Of a stretch of 28,561 bases of DNA, positions 1 to 8,087 are shown piece after piece (within the stretch, counting starts at the first letter, position 1; the number at the start of each line of letters is the position of its first letter). Both the position numbers and the translations under genes were made by a program. The notes beneath the pieces were generated by a model. It searched no databases, was not told the origin of the DNA, and saw only the letters and a program-made list of their open reading frames with translations. The stretch covers positions 1 to 28,561 of the forward strand of contig CAZLXB010000028.1 in the NCBI GenBank assembly GCA_964563545.1, given 5' to 3'. The DNA is from Casp-actino8 sp964563545. GTDB taxonomy: Bacteria; Actinomycetota; Acidimicrobiia; Acidimicrobiales; Ilumatobacteraceae.

Positions 1-2
1 CG

Positions 3-665
3 CTCGACAAGGTCGGCGAAGTGATCGGACCCAAGGGCAAGGTCATCAACACCATTCAGCAAGAGACCGGCGCCGACATCAGCGTCGACGACGACGGTGT
101 GGTGGGCATCGTGACCATCGGTGCCGTCGAGGGTTGGCGCATGGAGGATGCGAAGGCACGCATCCTCGCCATCGTCGATCCGCCCAAGGCCGAACTCGGC
201 GCCGTGTACAACGGTCGCGTGGTGTCGATCACCAAGTTCGGTGCCTTCGTCAACATCCTTCCGGGTCGCGATGGTCTCGTGCACATCTCGAAGTTGGGAC
301 GCGGCAAGCGCATCAACAATGTCGAGGACGTGCTCACGCTCGGCCAGGAACTCGAGGTTCGCGTCGACGACATCGACGACAAGGGCAAGGTGTCGCTCAC
401 CCCGGTGGGTGACGGCCCCGAGCCGTCGGGCGACTCATCGGGTGGCTCGTCATCGGACGGATCATCGTCGAACGGTGGCAGCCGCTCGGGCGGACCGGTC
501 TCGGTCAGCTTCGAGGACGCCTTCGACAGCGAGATCGCCAGCGAACTCGGTGACCTCGGCCCTGGCGGGTCGGCGGGCAGCGATGAGCGCGGTGATCGCC
601 GTGGCGGTGACCGTCGTGGTGGTGGTGGCCGTGATCGCGACCGCGGTCCGCGTCGTCATCGCTGA
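3..665 (+). CDS. pnp: Polyribonucleotide nucleotidyltransferase, C-terminal part (5' truncated by window)
   Basis: This is the C-terminal 220 residues of PNPase, the phosphorolytic 3'-5' exoribonuclease of mRNA decay. The reading frame is already open at base 3, so the catalytic RNase PH domains lie upstream of the window. Visible parts are a KH domain starting at VGEVIGPKGK with the GPKG loop, then an S1 domain (about residues 65-135 of the fragment, GAVYNGRVVSITKFGAFVNI followed by GLVHIS). A long low-complexity tail follows, first Ser/Gly-rich, then Arg/Gly/Asp-rich (GDRRGGDRRGGGG, ending in RRHR). Basic RG-rich tails are common on actinobacterial RNA-processing enzymes and probably add RNA contacts. 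dapB follows after 47 bp on the same strand. The family call is firm; a role for the tail is inferred. Confidence 0.95.
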   Translation, partial: LDKVGEVIGPKGKVINTIQQETGADISVDDDGVVGIVTIGAVEGWRMEDAKARILAIVDPPKAELGAVYNGRVVSITKFGAFVNILPGRDGLVHISKLGRGKRINNVEDVLTLGQELEVRVDDIDDKGKVSLTPVGDGPEPSGDSSGGSSSDGSSSNGGSRSGGPVSVSFEDAFDSEIASELGDLGPGGSAGSDERGDRRGGDRRGGGGRDRDRGPRRHR

Positions 666-700
666 CGCAAACATCTCCCTCGTCGTCACCTGAGAACACT

Positions 701-706
701 TAGGAT
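701..706 (+). promoter_or_regulatory. Candidate -10 element (TAGGAT) for leaderless dapB
   Basis: TAGGAT fits the actinobacterial TANNNT -10 consensus and ends 6 nt before the dapB ATG, the spacing expected for a leaderless transcript. No convincing -35 is visible. An AGGA in the same stretch could instead act as a weak ribosome binding site. Confidence 0.35.
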
Positions 707-712
707 CGGCGC

Positions 713-1489
713 ATGAGTTCGTCACCCATCAAGGTCGGTGTCTTCGGCGCCGGCGGCCGAATGGGAGCAACCGTCTGCGACGCCGTCGTCGCTGACCCTG
801 CTCTTCAGTTGGTCGCCGCCGTCGACCCGGCCGGGGTGGGTCGTGTCGTGCACGGTGTCACCATTGCGGGCGACCCGCGCGCCATGGCCGACGCCGGCGT
901 GGAGGTCGCGGTCGACTTCACGGTGGCCGCTGCGTCACGAACGAATCTGTCGTGGTGCGCGTTGCACGGTGTACACGCTGTGGTGGGAACCACCGGCTTC
1001 TCCGACGACGACCTCACCAATATCCGTTCGGCTTTCACCTCGTCGAATTGTCTGATCGCGGCCAATTTCGCCATCAGCGCCGTGCTCATGATGAAGTTCG
1101 CCGAATTGGCCGCGCCGTGGTTCGACACGGCCGAAATCATCGAGCTCCACCACGACAACAAAGCCGATGCACCGAGTGGAACCGCCATGGCCACCGCCCG
1201 TCGCATGGCGGCGGCTTCGGGGGAGTGGGCGCCCGACCCCACCACGCACGAAGTCGTGGAAGGTGCGCGCGGGGGTAAAGGACCAGCCGACATCCGTCTG
1301 CACGCCATCCGCATGCGCGGCATGGTCGCCCATCAAGAGGTGATCCTCGGCGCGGCGGGTCAGACGCTCACCATCCGTCAGGACAGTTACGACCGCGTGA
1401 GTTTCATGCCCGGTGTCGTGTTGGCATGCAAGAAGGTCGCCGGTCTACCCGGACTCACGATCGGGCTCGACGCCGCCCTCGGCATCTGA
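713..1489 (+). CDS. dapB: 4-hydroxy-tetrahydrodipicolinate reductase
   Basis: DapB makes tetrahydrodipicolinate with NAD(P)H in the diaminopimelate/lysine pathway, supplying cell-wall diaminopimelate and lysine in the cytoplasm. The 258-aa length is normal for the family. An N-terminal Rossmann motif GAGGRMG (residues 12-18), VGTTG (91-95) and the hallmark ELHHDNKADAPSGTA (144-158), with the catalytic His-His and substrate-binding Lys, are all present. It follows pnp by 47 bp. In many actinobacteria an M16 peptidase gene sits between pnp and dapB; none is present here. The ATG at 713 has a TAGGAT box 6 nt upstream, so it may also be transcribed separately as a leaderless mRNA. The 3' end faces the next minus-strand gene with only 12 bp between stop codons. 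Confidence 0.96.
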   Translation: MSSSPIKVGVFGAGGRMGATVCDAVVADPALQLVAAVDPAGVGRVVHGVTIAGDPRAMADAGVEVAVDFTVAAASRTNLSWCALHGVHAVVGTTGFSDDDLTNIRSAFTSSNCLIAANFAISAVLMMKFAELAAPWFDTAEIIELHHDNKADAPSGTAMATARRMAAASGEWAPDPTTHEVVEGARGGKGPADIRLHAIRMRGMVAHQEVILGAAGQTLTIRQDSYDRVSFMPGVVLACKKVAGLPGLTIGLDAALGI

Positions 1490-1501
1490 ATCGCAACCGA
1501 A

Positions 1502-2710
1502 TCAGCAGTAGACCCGGGTGTGGTGACTGATCGAGTCGCTCAACGGCCGAACGTAAGCGTCGTGCGGTCCCAATGACCGGGCATCACAAGCCTCTTCCTT
1601 GGTAGCGAAGGGTCCGAAGTAGACCACATAGATCGGCGCACCGTCGGCCGATGGCCAGAGTGAATCGCAGGTCTGATCGGTGCGGAGATACGACGCGTCG
1701 GGGTACTTGCGGAGCAGTCGAGTGATGTTCGCCCGATTGCGCGCCTCGTGCGACGAGACCGATGCCCCGACCGCGGTGATGTACGAGCCATCGCACTCGG
1801 GCTGAGTCATCAGCACGTCGTCGATCCCGAGGTCGTTGGGATAGATCTGGACCGGTCGCTCGTTGACGACCTGCTCTTGGGTCACGCGGGTCGAGGAGTC
1901 CTCGAGAATCTCGAGCCGTGACCGTGTTTCGACATCGCAGAAGAAGGTGGTTTCGCCGGAGGCAATCGTGACGTCCTCGCCCGAGTCGCAGGAGACGTAC
2001 TCGAGGAAATCAGAAGAGTGGTCGGTCAAGAGAACTTCGGGCCAATATCCGCTGACCGGCTGACCATCGATGAGGTTCACGATTTCACCGTCGATGTATC
2101 GGAACGCCCAAGCAAGGTGGGGAGTCTCGCCGGGTGCCCAAGTGATCTCCCCGGTCTCGCCGGTTGCAGAGATCAGAACGACCGGATGATCGACGAGCTG
2201 GTCGCCGAGTACTTCGATGACCGACTCTTGACCGGCCTCGCTCCAGGGAATCTCATCGGACAGCGTCCATTCTCCGTCGCGCCACTCGAGCAGCAGAAGA
2301 CCGGCGATGTAACCCGACGGATTCGTGAAACCGTGGAAGTCGTCGACCGTCGCAATGGCGAAGATTCCGCCATCGTTTCGGAACGGAAGATCGGTGTGTG
2401 ATTGGACGAACGACGCCGAGAGATCGCGCCACGCCTCGGCAGCCATTTTCCACTGGTCGACGGGCACCGTGGTCGAGGTGAACGTCGTGGTCGTGGTCGG
2501 AGTCGGATCGTCGTCGAGGGCCGTGAAGACGATGACGGAACCGAGAGCGAGGGTCGACAGAACCGCGATCACAGAAACAAGGATCGATCCGGCGCCACTG
2601 GGGGCTTTAGTCGAAGGAGTCGCCCCGGCTGGTCGGGTGAGCATCGTCCCGCAGTGGGAGCAGAACGCCATATCGGGGGCGTTATCAGTATGACAAGACG
2701 CGCAGCGCAC
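1502..2710 (-). CDS. Membrane protein with N-terminal zinc ribbon and C-terminal SPOR-like region
   Basis: I do not recognise a named family for the whole 402-aa protein. The N-terminus has two CxxC pairs (CASC at 3-6, CSHC at 17-20), typical of the short zinc ribbons that precede a membrane anchor in actinobacterial proteins. One hydrophobic segment (ILVSVIAVLSTLALGSVIVF) and a Thr-rich linker follow, so most of the protein is probably outside the cell. The last ~90 residues (GASVSSHEARNRANITRLL, then IYVVYFGPFATKEEACDA) resemble a SPOR fold, which binds denuded septal peptidoglycan; this is a pattern match only. I chose the GTG at 2710 because GGGAGGGAGG lies just upstream and the product then begins directly with the zinc ribbon. 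An in-frame ATG at 2740 would add ten polar residues. Its partner is unknown. Confidence 0.75.
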   Translation of the reverse strand: MRCASCHTDNAPDMAFCSHCGTMLTRPAGATPSTKAPSGAGSILVSVIAVLSTLALGSVIVFTALDDDPTPTTTTTFTSTTVPVDQWKMAAEAWRDLSASFVQSHTDLPFRNDGGIFAIATVDDFHGFTNPSGYIAGLLLLEWRDGEWTLSDEIPWSEAGQESVIEVLGDQLVDHPVVLISATGETGEITWAPGETPHLAWAFRYIDGEIVNLIDGQPVSGYWPEVLLTDHSSDFLEYVSCDSGEDVTIASGETTFFCDVETRSRLEILEDSSTRVTQEQVVNERPVQIYPNDLGIDDVLMTQPECDGSYITAVGASVSSHEARNRANITRLLRKYPDASYLRTDQTCDSLWPSADGAPIYVVYFGPFATKEEACDARSLGPHDAYVRPLSDSISHHTRVYC

Positions 2711-2782
2711 GGAACCTCCCTCCCGACTACGTGTCGGCAAACTACCGGTCCTCGCGTGGGAAGTGATCGGGTCGCGCGGTGG

Positions 2783-2908
2783 TCAGAGGAAGAGCGCGGC
2801 CATCAGCACCAGGCCGACACCCATGAAAGAGATGATGAAGATGGGTATCGCCATAACAGCGACCGCAACCAACGCGAGGGCGACGAAGACATACGAGAGT
2901 CGATACAC
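2783..2908 (-). CDS. Predicted 41-aa hydrophobic membrane peptide
   Basis: A short reading frame lies in the 254-bp space between the peroxiredoxin and zinc-ribbon genes, on their strand. From a GTG at 2908 it encodes a very hydrophobic 41-residue peptide beginning VYRLSYVFVALALVAVAVMA and ending MGVGLVLMAALFL. This suggests two short membrane helices or one long one. An in-frame TAG four codons upstream of the GTG rules out a longer N-terminus. The only Shine-Dalgarno-like sequence (GAAGG) sits too close to the start to be convincing. Support is the membrane-like composition and the co-oriented position, so it is a candidate only. Homologues at the same locus in related genomes would confirm it. 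Confidence 0.4.
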   Translation of the reverse strand: MYRLSYVFVALALVAVAVMAIPIFIISFMGVGLVLMAALFL

Positions 2909-2964
2909 GCCTTCGTTCTACAACGGGGGTGGGACGGGGTTGGATCCCCGACTGAAGCTGCCGG

Positions 2965-3444
2965 TCAGAGGTGACCGAGCACGACTTCGCAGGCACTGAC
3001 CGTCACGCCGGGGCCGTCCTCGACGTTGATCTCCTGAACGACTCCGTCCTTCAACACGGCCGAGTAGCGCTGCGAGCGGGTACCGAGACCGAAGCCCGAA
3101 CCGTCCATCTCGAGACCGATGGACTTGGTGAATTCGCCGCTGTCAGCAAGCATCACGATGCCGTCGGCGCCTTGTGCCTTGCCCCACGCGTCCATGACCC
3201 ACGGGTCGTTCACACTGATGCAGGCGATCGTTTCGACACCCTTGGCCTTGAGCGCCTCGCGGTTCTTTACGTAGCCGGGCAGGTGGATCATCGAGCAGCC
3301 GGGGGTGAAAGCACCCGGCACGGCGAACAGCACGACCGTTCCTTTGGCGAGGACGTCATGTGAATTCACGGGCTCGGGCATCCCGGAGGACGCGAGCACG
3401 CGCAGTTGGACGTTGGGGATCTTGTCGCCGACGGAAATGGCCAT
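2965..3444 (-). CDS. Peroxiredoxin (Prx5/AhpC-TSA redoxin type)
   Basis: A thiol peroxidase that reduces H2O2, organic hydroperoxides or peroxynitrite in the cytoplasm. The 159-aa length and the signature VPGAFTPGCS (residues 42-51) place it in the Prx5 subfamily, with Cys50 as the peroxidatic cysteine; the usual residue before this Cys is Thr, here Gly. Arg123 in GTRSQRYSAVLKDG matches the conserved active-site arginine region. Other cysteines are Cys75 and Cys152, either of which might resolve the sulfenate. The ATG at 3444 has a clear AAGGAG about 6 nt upstream. It lies between a DedA-like gene (91 bp upstream) and the small membrane peptide, all on the minus strand. No dedicated reductase is adjacent. 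Confidence 0.92.
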   Translation of the reverse strand: MAISVGDKIPNVQLRVLASSGMPEPVNSHDVLAKGTVVLFAVPGAFTPGCSMIHLPGYVKNREALKAKGVETIACISVNDPWVMDAWGKAQGADGIVMLADSGEFTKSIGLEMDGSGFGLGTRSQRYSAVLKDGVVQEINVEDGPGVTVSACEVVLGHL

Positions 3445-3535
3445 GGTCTGCTCCTTGTTTCGCCCCGGATCGGGAGTGTCTGAAATCTAGGACGCTCTGC
3501 CACCCGTCGCTCAGCCGGGGCGACGGAAACCCGAA

Positions 3536-4219
3536 TCACTTGTCGGTCGGGTGCTCGATCTCGTGGATGACGTCGGGGATCCGCTTGCGTCCCTGGCGGG
3601 CCGATTGGGCGAACGACAGGGCGAAGAGTCCGCCGACGACGTACCACTGGTAGTCCTCGATCCAGTTCAGGAACGAGCGAATCTGATCCTCGAACACTTG
3701 ACCACCGGCCCAAAGGACGCCGAGTTTGAGGGCGATACCGGCGGCCAGCAGAGCCACGAACAATCGAGGCGACATGCGCCGATGTCCGGCCATGAGGCAC
3801 ACGAGATTGCTCGCGGGCATCAGGATCACGAGGAGCCAGCCGGCTTTGTCGATTCCCGTTTGGAACCATCGGTAGATCGCTGGGAGTTCGCCCATCTGAT
3901 TCTCGGTCCAGCGGATGGCCCGTTCGCCGTACCAGCGGCCGAGAAGGAAGAGGCATACGCCGGCCAGCATGAGTCGGCCGAAACCAAGGAGCGCATACGG
4001 GAGCGGATCGATGAACGGCACCGAGCCGAACAGGTTGCGGTTGCGCGACGAGAGCGCGAGAACGATCGCGGGGCGTTCGTCCACCCACGCCGGACCGATG
4101 TTCGATCCGAAGGTGCCGATGGCGAACAGAACGCCCGAAGCGATCAGGATCGCGCGGCGGGCGGTTGTCGACACGTGAATCGGTTCGACGCTCGGTCGGG
4201 AGAGGGGCGCGTCCGACAT
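3536..4219 (-). CDS. DedA-like (VTT/SNARE-associated) integral membrane protein
   Basis: A 227-aa polytopic membrane protein. Hydrophobic segments occur at about 22-40, 75-95, 128-146, 153-173 and 192-204. The central part (GFGRLMLAGVCLFLLGRWYGERA, later MPASNLVCLMAGHRRMSPRLF) resembles the DedA/VTT fold, in which a re-entrant helix is followed by a Pro-containing motif and an LAG segment. DedA proteins are linked to lipid scrambling, membrane homeostasis and proton-motive-force maintenance. The match is partial, so the family call is moderate. I chose the ATG at 4219 over an upstream in-frame ATG at 4270 because TAGATT lies exactly 7 nt before 4219, a leaderless promoter arrangement, and the longer start would nearly reach the divergent gene. 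Confidence 0.65.
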   Translation of the reverse strand: MSDAPLSRPSVEPIHVSTTARRAILIASGVLFAIGTFGSNIGPAWVDERPAIVLALSSRNRNLFGSVPFIDPLPYALLGFGRLMLAGVCLFLLGRWYGERAIRWTENQMGELPAIYRWFQTGIDKAGWLLVILMPASNLVCLMAGHRRMSPRLFVALLAAGIALKLGVLWAGGQVFEDQIRSFLNWIEDYQWYVVGGLFALSFAQSARQGRKRIPDVIHEIEHPTDK

Positions 4220-4226
4220 CCCCGGC

Positions 4227-4232
4227 AATCTA
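4227..4232 (-). promoter_or_regulatory. Candidate -10 element (TAGATT) for leaderless DedA-like gene
   Basis: On the minus strand TAGATT ends 7 nt before the ATG at 4219 and fits TANNNT. It supports the 4219 start. No Shine-Dalgarno sequence is present. It lies in the 61-bp divergent space shared with the acyl-CoA ligase gene. Confidence 0.4.
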
Positions 4233-4280
4233 GGTGACGGGCTCGCCGAAGTACCATCGGGGCCGAACAAGGGGGATCAC

Positions 4281-5933
<1,653 letters not shown>

Positions 5934-5941
5934 TCCTCGGA

Positions 5942-6499
5942 TCAAGAAGCGGCGGTGGCCGACCCGGCTCGGCGCGGGGCGACAACACGCAAGACGGTCG
6001 CGGCCACGGCCGCAATAGTCGCCAATAGCGCGGTGGCCTGGTAAGCGCGATGAGTTGCGTCGGTTCCGGCGAGACCGGCGTGGATCGCCGTGAGCCACCA
6101 CGACGCGTAGGAGGCCAGGTGGATGTACTTCCAGAATCGTCGGTTGATGTGCTTACGAACGAGAGATGTGCCCTGAACGGCGACCAGGATCCAGAAGGCG
6201 GCCACACCGAAGTTCACCGGGCCGGTCTTCCAGGTGCTTCCGTTGGGAACGAAGAGCTCCTTCCAGCCGAAGTGCACGTAGTTGTCGGCCACGAGGGCGA
6301 CAAGGTGCAGAGCAATGGTGACCACGGCCAGACCCGAGAGCCATGAGTGCATCTCGAGGAGCCACGAAGCGCGGTCGATCTTCTTCAGCGCGCGGGTGAA
6401 GAGGAGAACGCCCCACACGAGGCTCGCCGTGAGCAGTACGAAAGCGACGATGCCCGAGGCACGCGACAAATACCACCAGAACTGCGGACTGACTTCCAT
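5942..6499 (-). CDS. Ferric-reductase-like di-heme transmembrane protein
   Basis: A 185-aa membrane protein with about five to six helices. Two histidine pairs have the spacing of bis-heme b transmembrane electron carriers: His51-x13-His65 and His127-x12-His140, the same spacing as in NADPH oxidase and ferric reductase cores. There is no attached FAD/NAD(P)H domain, so it resembles the stand-alone ferric reductase domain (PF01794-type, as in MsrQ) and must take electrons from a separate donor. The ATG at 6499 shares one base with the apbE stop (TAATG), with GAGGAGA just upstream, so the two are translationally coupled. It is the last gene of the 8880-to-5942 operon. Longer reading frames upstream are in another gene's territory and were rejected. 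Electron donor and acceptor are unknown. Confidence 0.88.
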   Translation of the reverse strand: MEVSPQFWWYLSRASGIVAFVLLTASLVWGVLLFTRALKKIDRASWLLEMHSWLSGLAVVTIALHLVALVADNYVHFGWKELFVPNGSTWKTGPVNFGVAAFWILVAVQGTSLVRKHINRRFWKYIHLASYASWWLTAIHAGLAGTDATHRAYQATALLATIAAVAATVLRVVAPRRAGSATAAS

Positions 6500-7467
6500 T
6501 ACTTCTCCTCGTAAATCTTCCACATGGTGTTGAAGGCACATCCCTCGACGTCGACGATCGTGGCTGCGATGCCGAGCTGATCCAATTCGTCGAGTCGGGC
6601 CCGGCCGCCGACCATCAATGACTTCGTGAGGATCTCGGCCCAGGCCGCTGATCCGGCGACCACCGTGGCGCCGAAGGTGCCGTTCGCGATCGGAGTCAAC
6701 GAGGACGGATCCAAGAGGTGGTGATTGTCGTCGCCGGTTCGTCGATCGGGGAACCGGCGACGACGGACGCCCGATGTGGCCACGCCACCTGAGGCGAGAC
6801 GTACCTGACCGATGGGTCCCTTCGCATCCGGGTCGAGAACGACCACCCGCCAACCTTCGTTCTCCGGACCGGGTCCGTACACGCTGACGTCACCTCCAAT
6901 GGAGACCAGCGAGCCACGGTGAAACTTGGAGAAGATCTCCTCGGCGACGATGTCGGCCGCCAGTCCCTTGCCGATCCCACCCGGATCGAGAGCCGTTCCG
7001 GCGGGCATCCGGACCCATGCTCCTCGATCATCGGCGCCGAACTCGATGGCCAGCACATCGCCTCGTTGGTCGAGATGGGCTTCGAGTGATGTGACTCTTC
7101 CTGAACCATCGAGTGATTCGTGGTACCCGAGTCGGATGATCGGGACGACCATCGTTGGGTCGAAGGAGCCGTCGGTCGCTCGAACCCCGAACTGCATCAT
7201 CTCGAGGAGTCGTCGGGTCTCCTCGGAGACACGAGTCGACGATCCGCGACTGCGATTGAGGCACGAGATCTCGCTTTCGTCGATGAATCGACTCCAGAGA
7301 AGTTCGAGTTCGGCGATCCGGTCGCGGGCGTGACGGACCGCCGAACTCGAGATCTCGTCCGTGCCCGACACGATGACCTCCACCTCGCTGCCCATGGCAT
7401 GCCAGGAGCCGATGGTGTCGGTCGCGCGTCGTTCGACGGTGATCGGTGAGATGAGGGATGACGTCAC
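6499..7467 (-). CDS. apbE: FAD:protein FMN transferase (ApbE family)
   Basis: ApbE attaches FMN from FAD through a phosphoester bond to a Thr/Ser of target proteins, usually outside the cytoplasmic membrane. In 322 aa the family motifs are clear: DPGGIGKGLAAD (161-172), VSIGGDV (188-194), GGVATSG (227-233) and HHLLDPSS (249-256). The metal-site motif, usually ADALaT, reads AEILTK (277-282), with Asp replaced by Glu; this may be a lineage variant. There is no obvious signal peptide or lipobox, so it may act in the cytoplasm or use a cryptic export route. The GTG start at 7467 lies 2 bp after the stop of the upstream gene and lacks a good Shine-Dalgarno sequence, which suggests translational coupling. 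No canonical FMN_bind target gene is visible in the window. Confidence 0.93.
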   Translation of the reverse strand: MTSSLISPITVERRATDTIGSWHAMGSEVEVIVSGTDEISSSAVRHARDRIAELELLWSRFIDESEISCLNRSRGSSTRVSEETRRLLEMMQFGVRATDGSFDPTMVVPIIRLGYHESLDGSGRVTSLEAHLDQRGDVLAIEFGADDRGAWVRMPAGTALDPGGIGKGLAADIVAEEIFSKFHRGSLVSIGGDVSVYGPGPENEGWRVVVLDPDAKGPIGQVRLASGGVATSGVRRRRFPDRRTGDDNHHLLDPSSLTPIANGTFGATVVAGSAAWAEILTKSLMVGGRARLDELDQLGIAATIVDVEGCAFNTMWKIYEEK

Positions 7468-7469
7468 GT

Positions 7470-8087
7470 TCAGCTACTGCTCGAACTTCCGCCGCCACCG
7501 CCACCACCGCCACCACTGCCACCACCGCTCCGTGTCGGTTGCGGAACCGCGATCGGAATGGTCACCAATTGGGGGGCAGCCGACACCGGGGGCTCGACGA
7601 CGACAGTTGTCGGTTGTGACGGCTCGAGGGTCGTCGCTGCCGTATCAACCGGGGGCGTTGCTGAAGTCTGTTGTGCCGAAACTGTCTTTGACGACGGTGT
7701 CCCAGGGTTCCAGTTGGCGGGCAACGTCGGTGCGCTCGATGCGAGAGATCCGACAGTGCCCGTCACCGGGGACTGCGCTCGGGCGATGAGTTGATTGGGA
7801 TCGGCGACTTGTTGAGCCGAGACAGCGACCCCGTTCACGTATTTGACCAATTGACCCGTTGCCAGATCGAGAACGAGTTGTTCGGGCTGATCAGAGGGCG
7901 GCGGGTCGTTCTCCGCCGCCGAGGTCGCCGACCAGCCGAGTGCGGCGGTGATTCCGAAAACGGTCGTGGACGTGAGGCCGGCAGCGAGGATCTTGCCGAT
8001 CGCCGCACGCTTGTTGTCGACCGGAGCCGATCGCCGAGCTCGGAGCTCGGCGAGCCGCTCGGATTGCTGGAGGTCCTCAGTCGTCAT
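7470..8087 (-). CDS. Single-pass membrane protein with Pro/Thr-rich ectodomain and poly-Gly/Ser tail
   Basis: No family recognised. The 205-aa protein has a short cytoplasmic N-terminus, one hydrophobic segment at about 30-52 (IGKILAAGLTSTTVFGITAA), a short ordered-looking stretch LVLDLATGQLVKYVNGVAV (71-89), then a long Pro/Thr/Ser/Val-rich region. It ends in nine consecutive glycines and five serines. Topology is probably N-in with a disordered outside region. The ATG at 8087 lies inside the 3' end of the upstream gene (11-nt overlap); the acidic repeat codons of that gene supply GAGG 6 nt before the ATG. The next gene, apbE, starts 2 bp after its stop. It may be a scaffold, spacer or metal/heme accessory for the operon; no function can be assigned. 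Confidence 0.75.
   Translation of the reverse strand: MTTEDLQQSERLAELRARRSAPVDNKRAAIGKILAAGLTSTTVFGITAALGWSATSAAENDPPPSDQPEQLVLDLATGQLVKYVNGVAVSAQQVADPNQLIARAQSPVTGTVGSLASSAPTLPANWNPGTPSSKTVSAQQTSATPPVDTAATTLEPSQPTTVVVEPPVSAAPQLVTIPIAVPQPTRSGGGSGGGGGGGGGSSSSS

Noticed and set aside
6500..6853. N-terminal extension of the ferric-reductase-like frame
   Set aside because: It lies within the conserved C-terminal part of apbE in another frame; the TAATG coupling at 6499 gives the natural start.
7490..7530. Possible CRISPR-like or simple repeat of CCACCG units
   Set aside because: It is the codon repeat for the poly-Gly tail of the minus-strand gene, without spacer structure.
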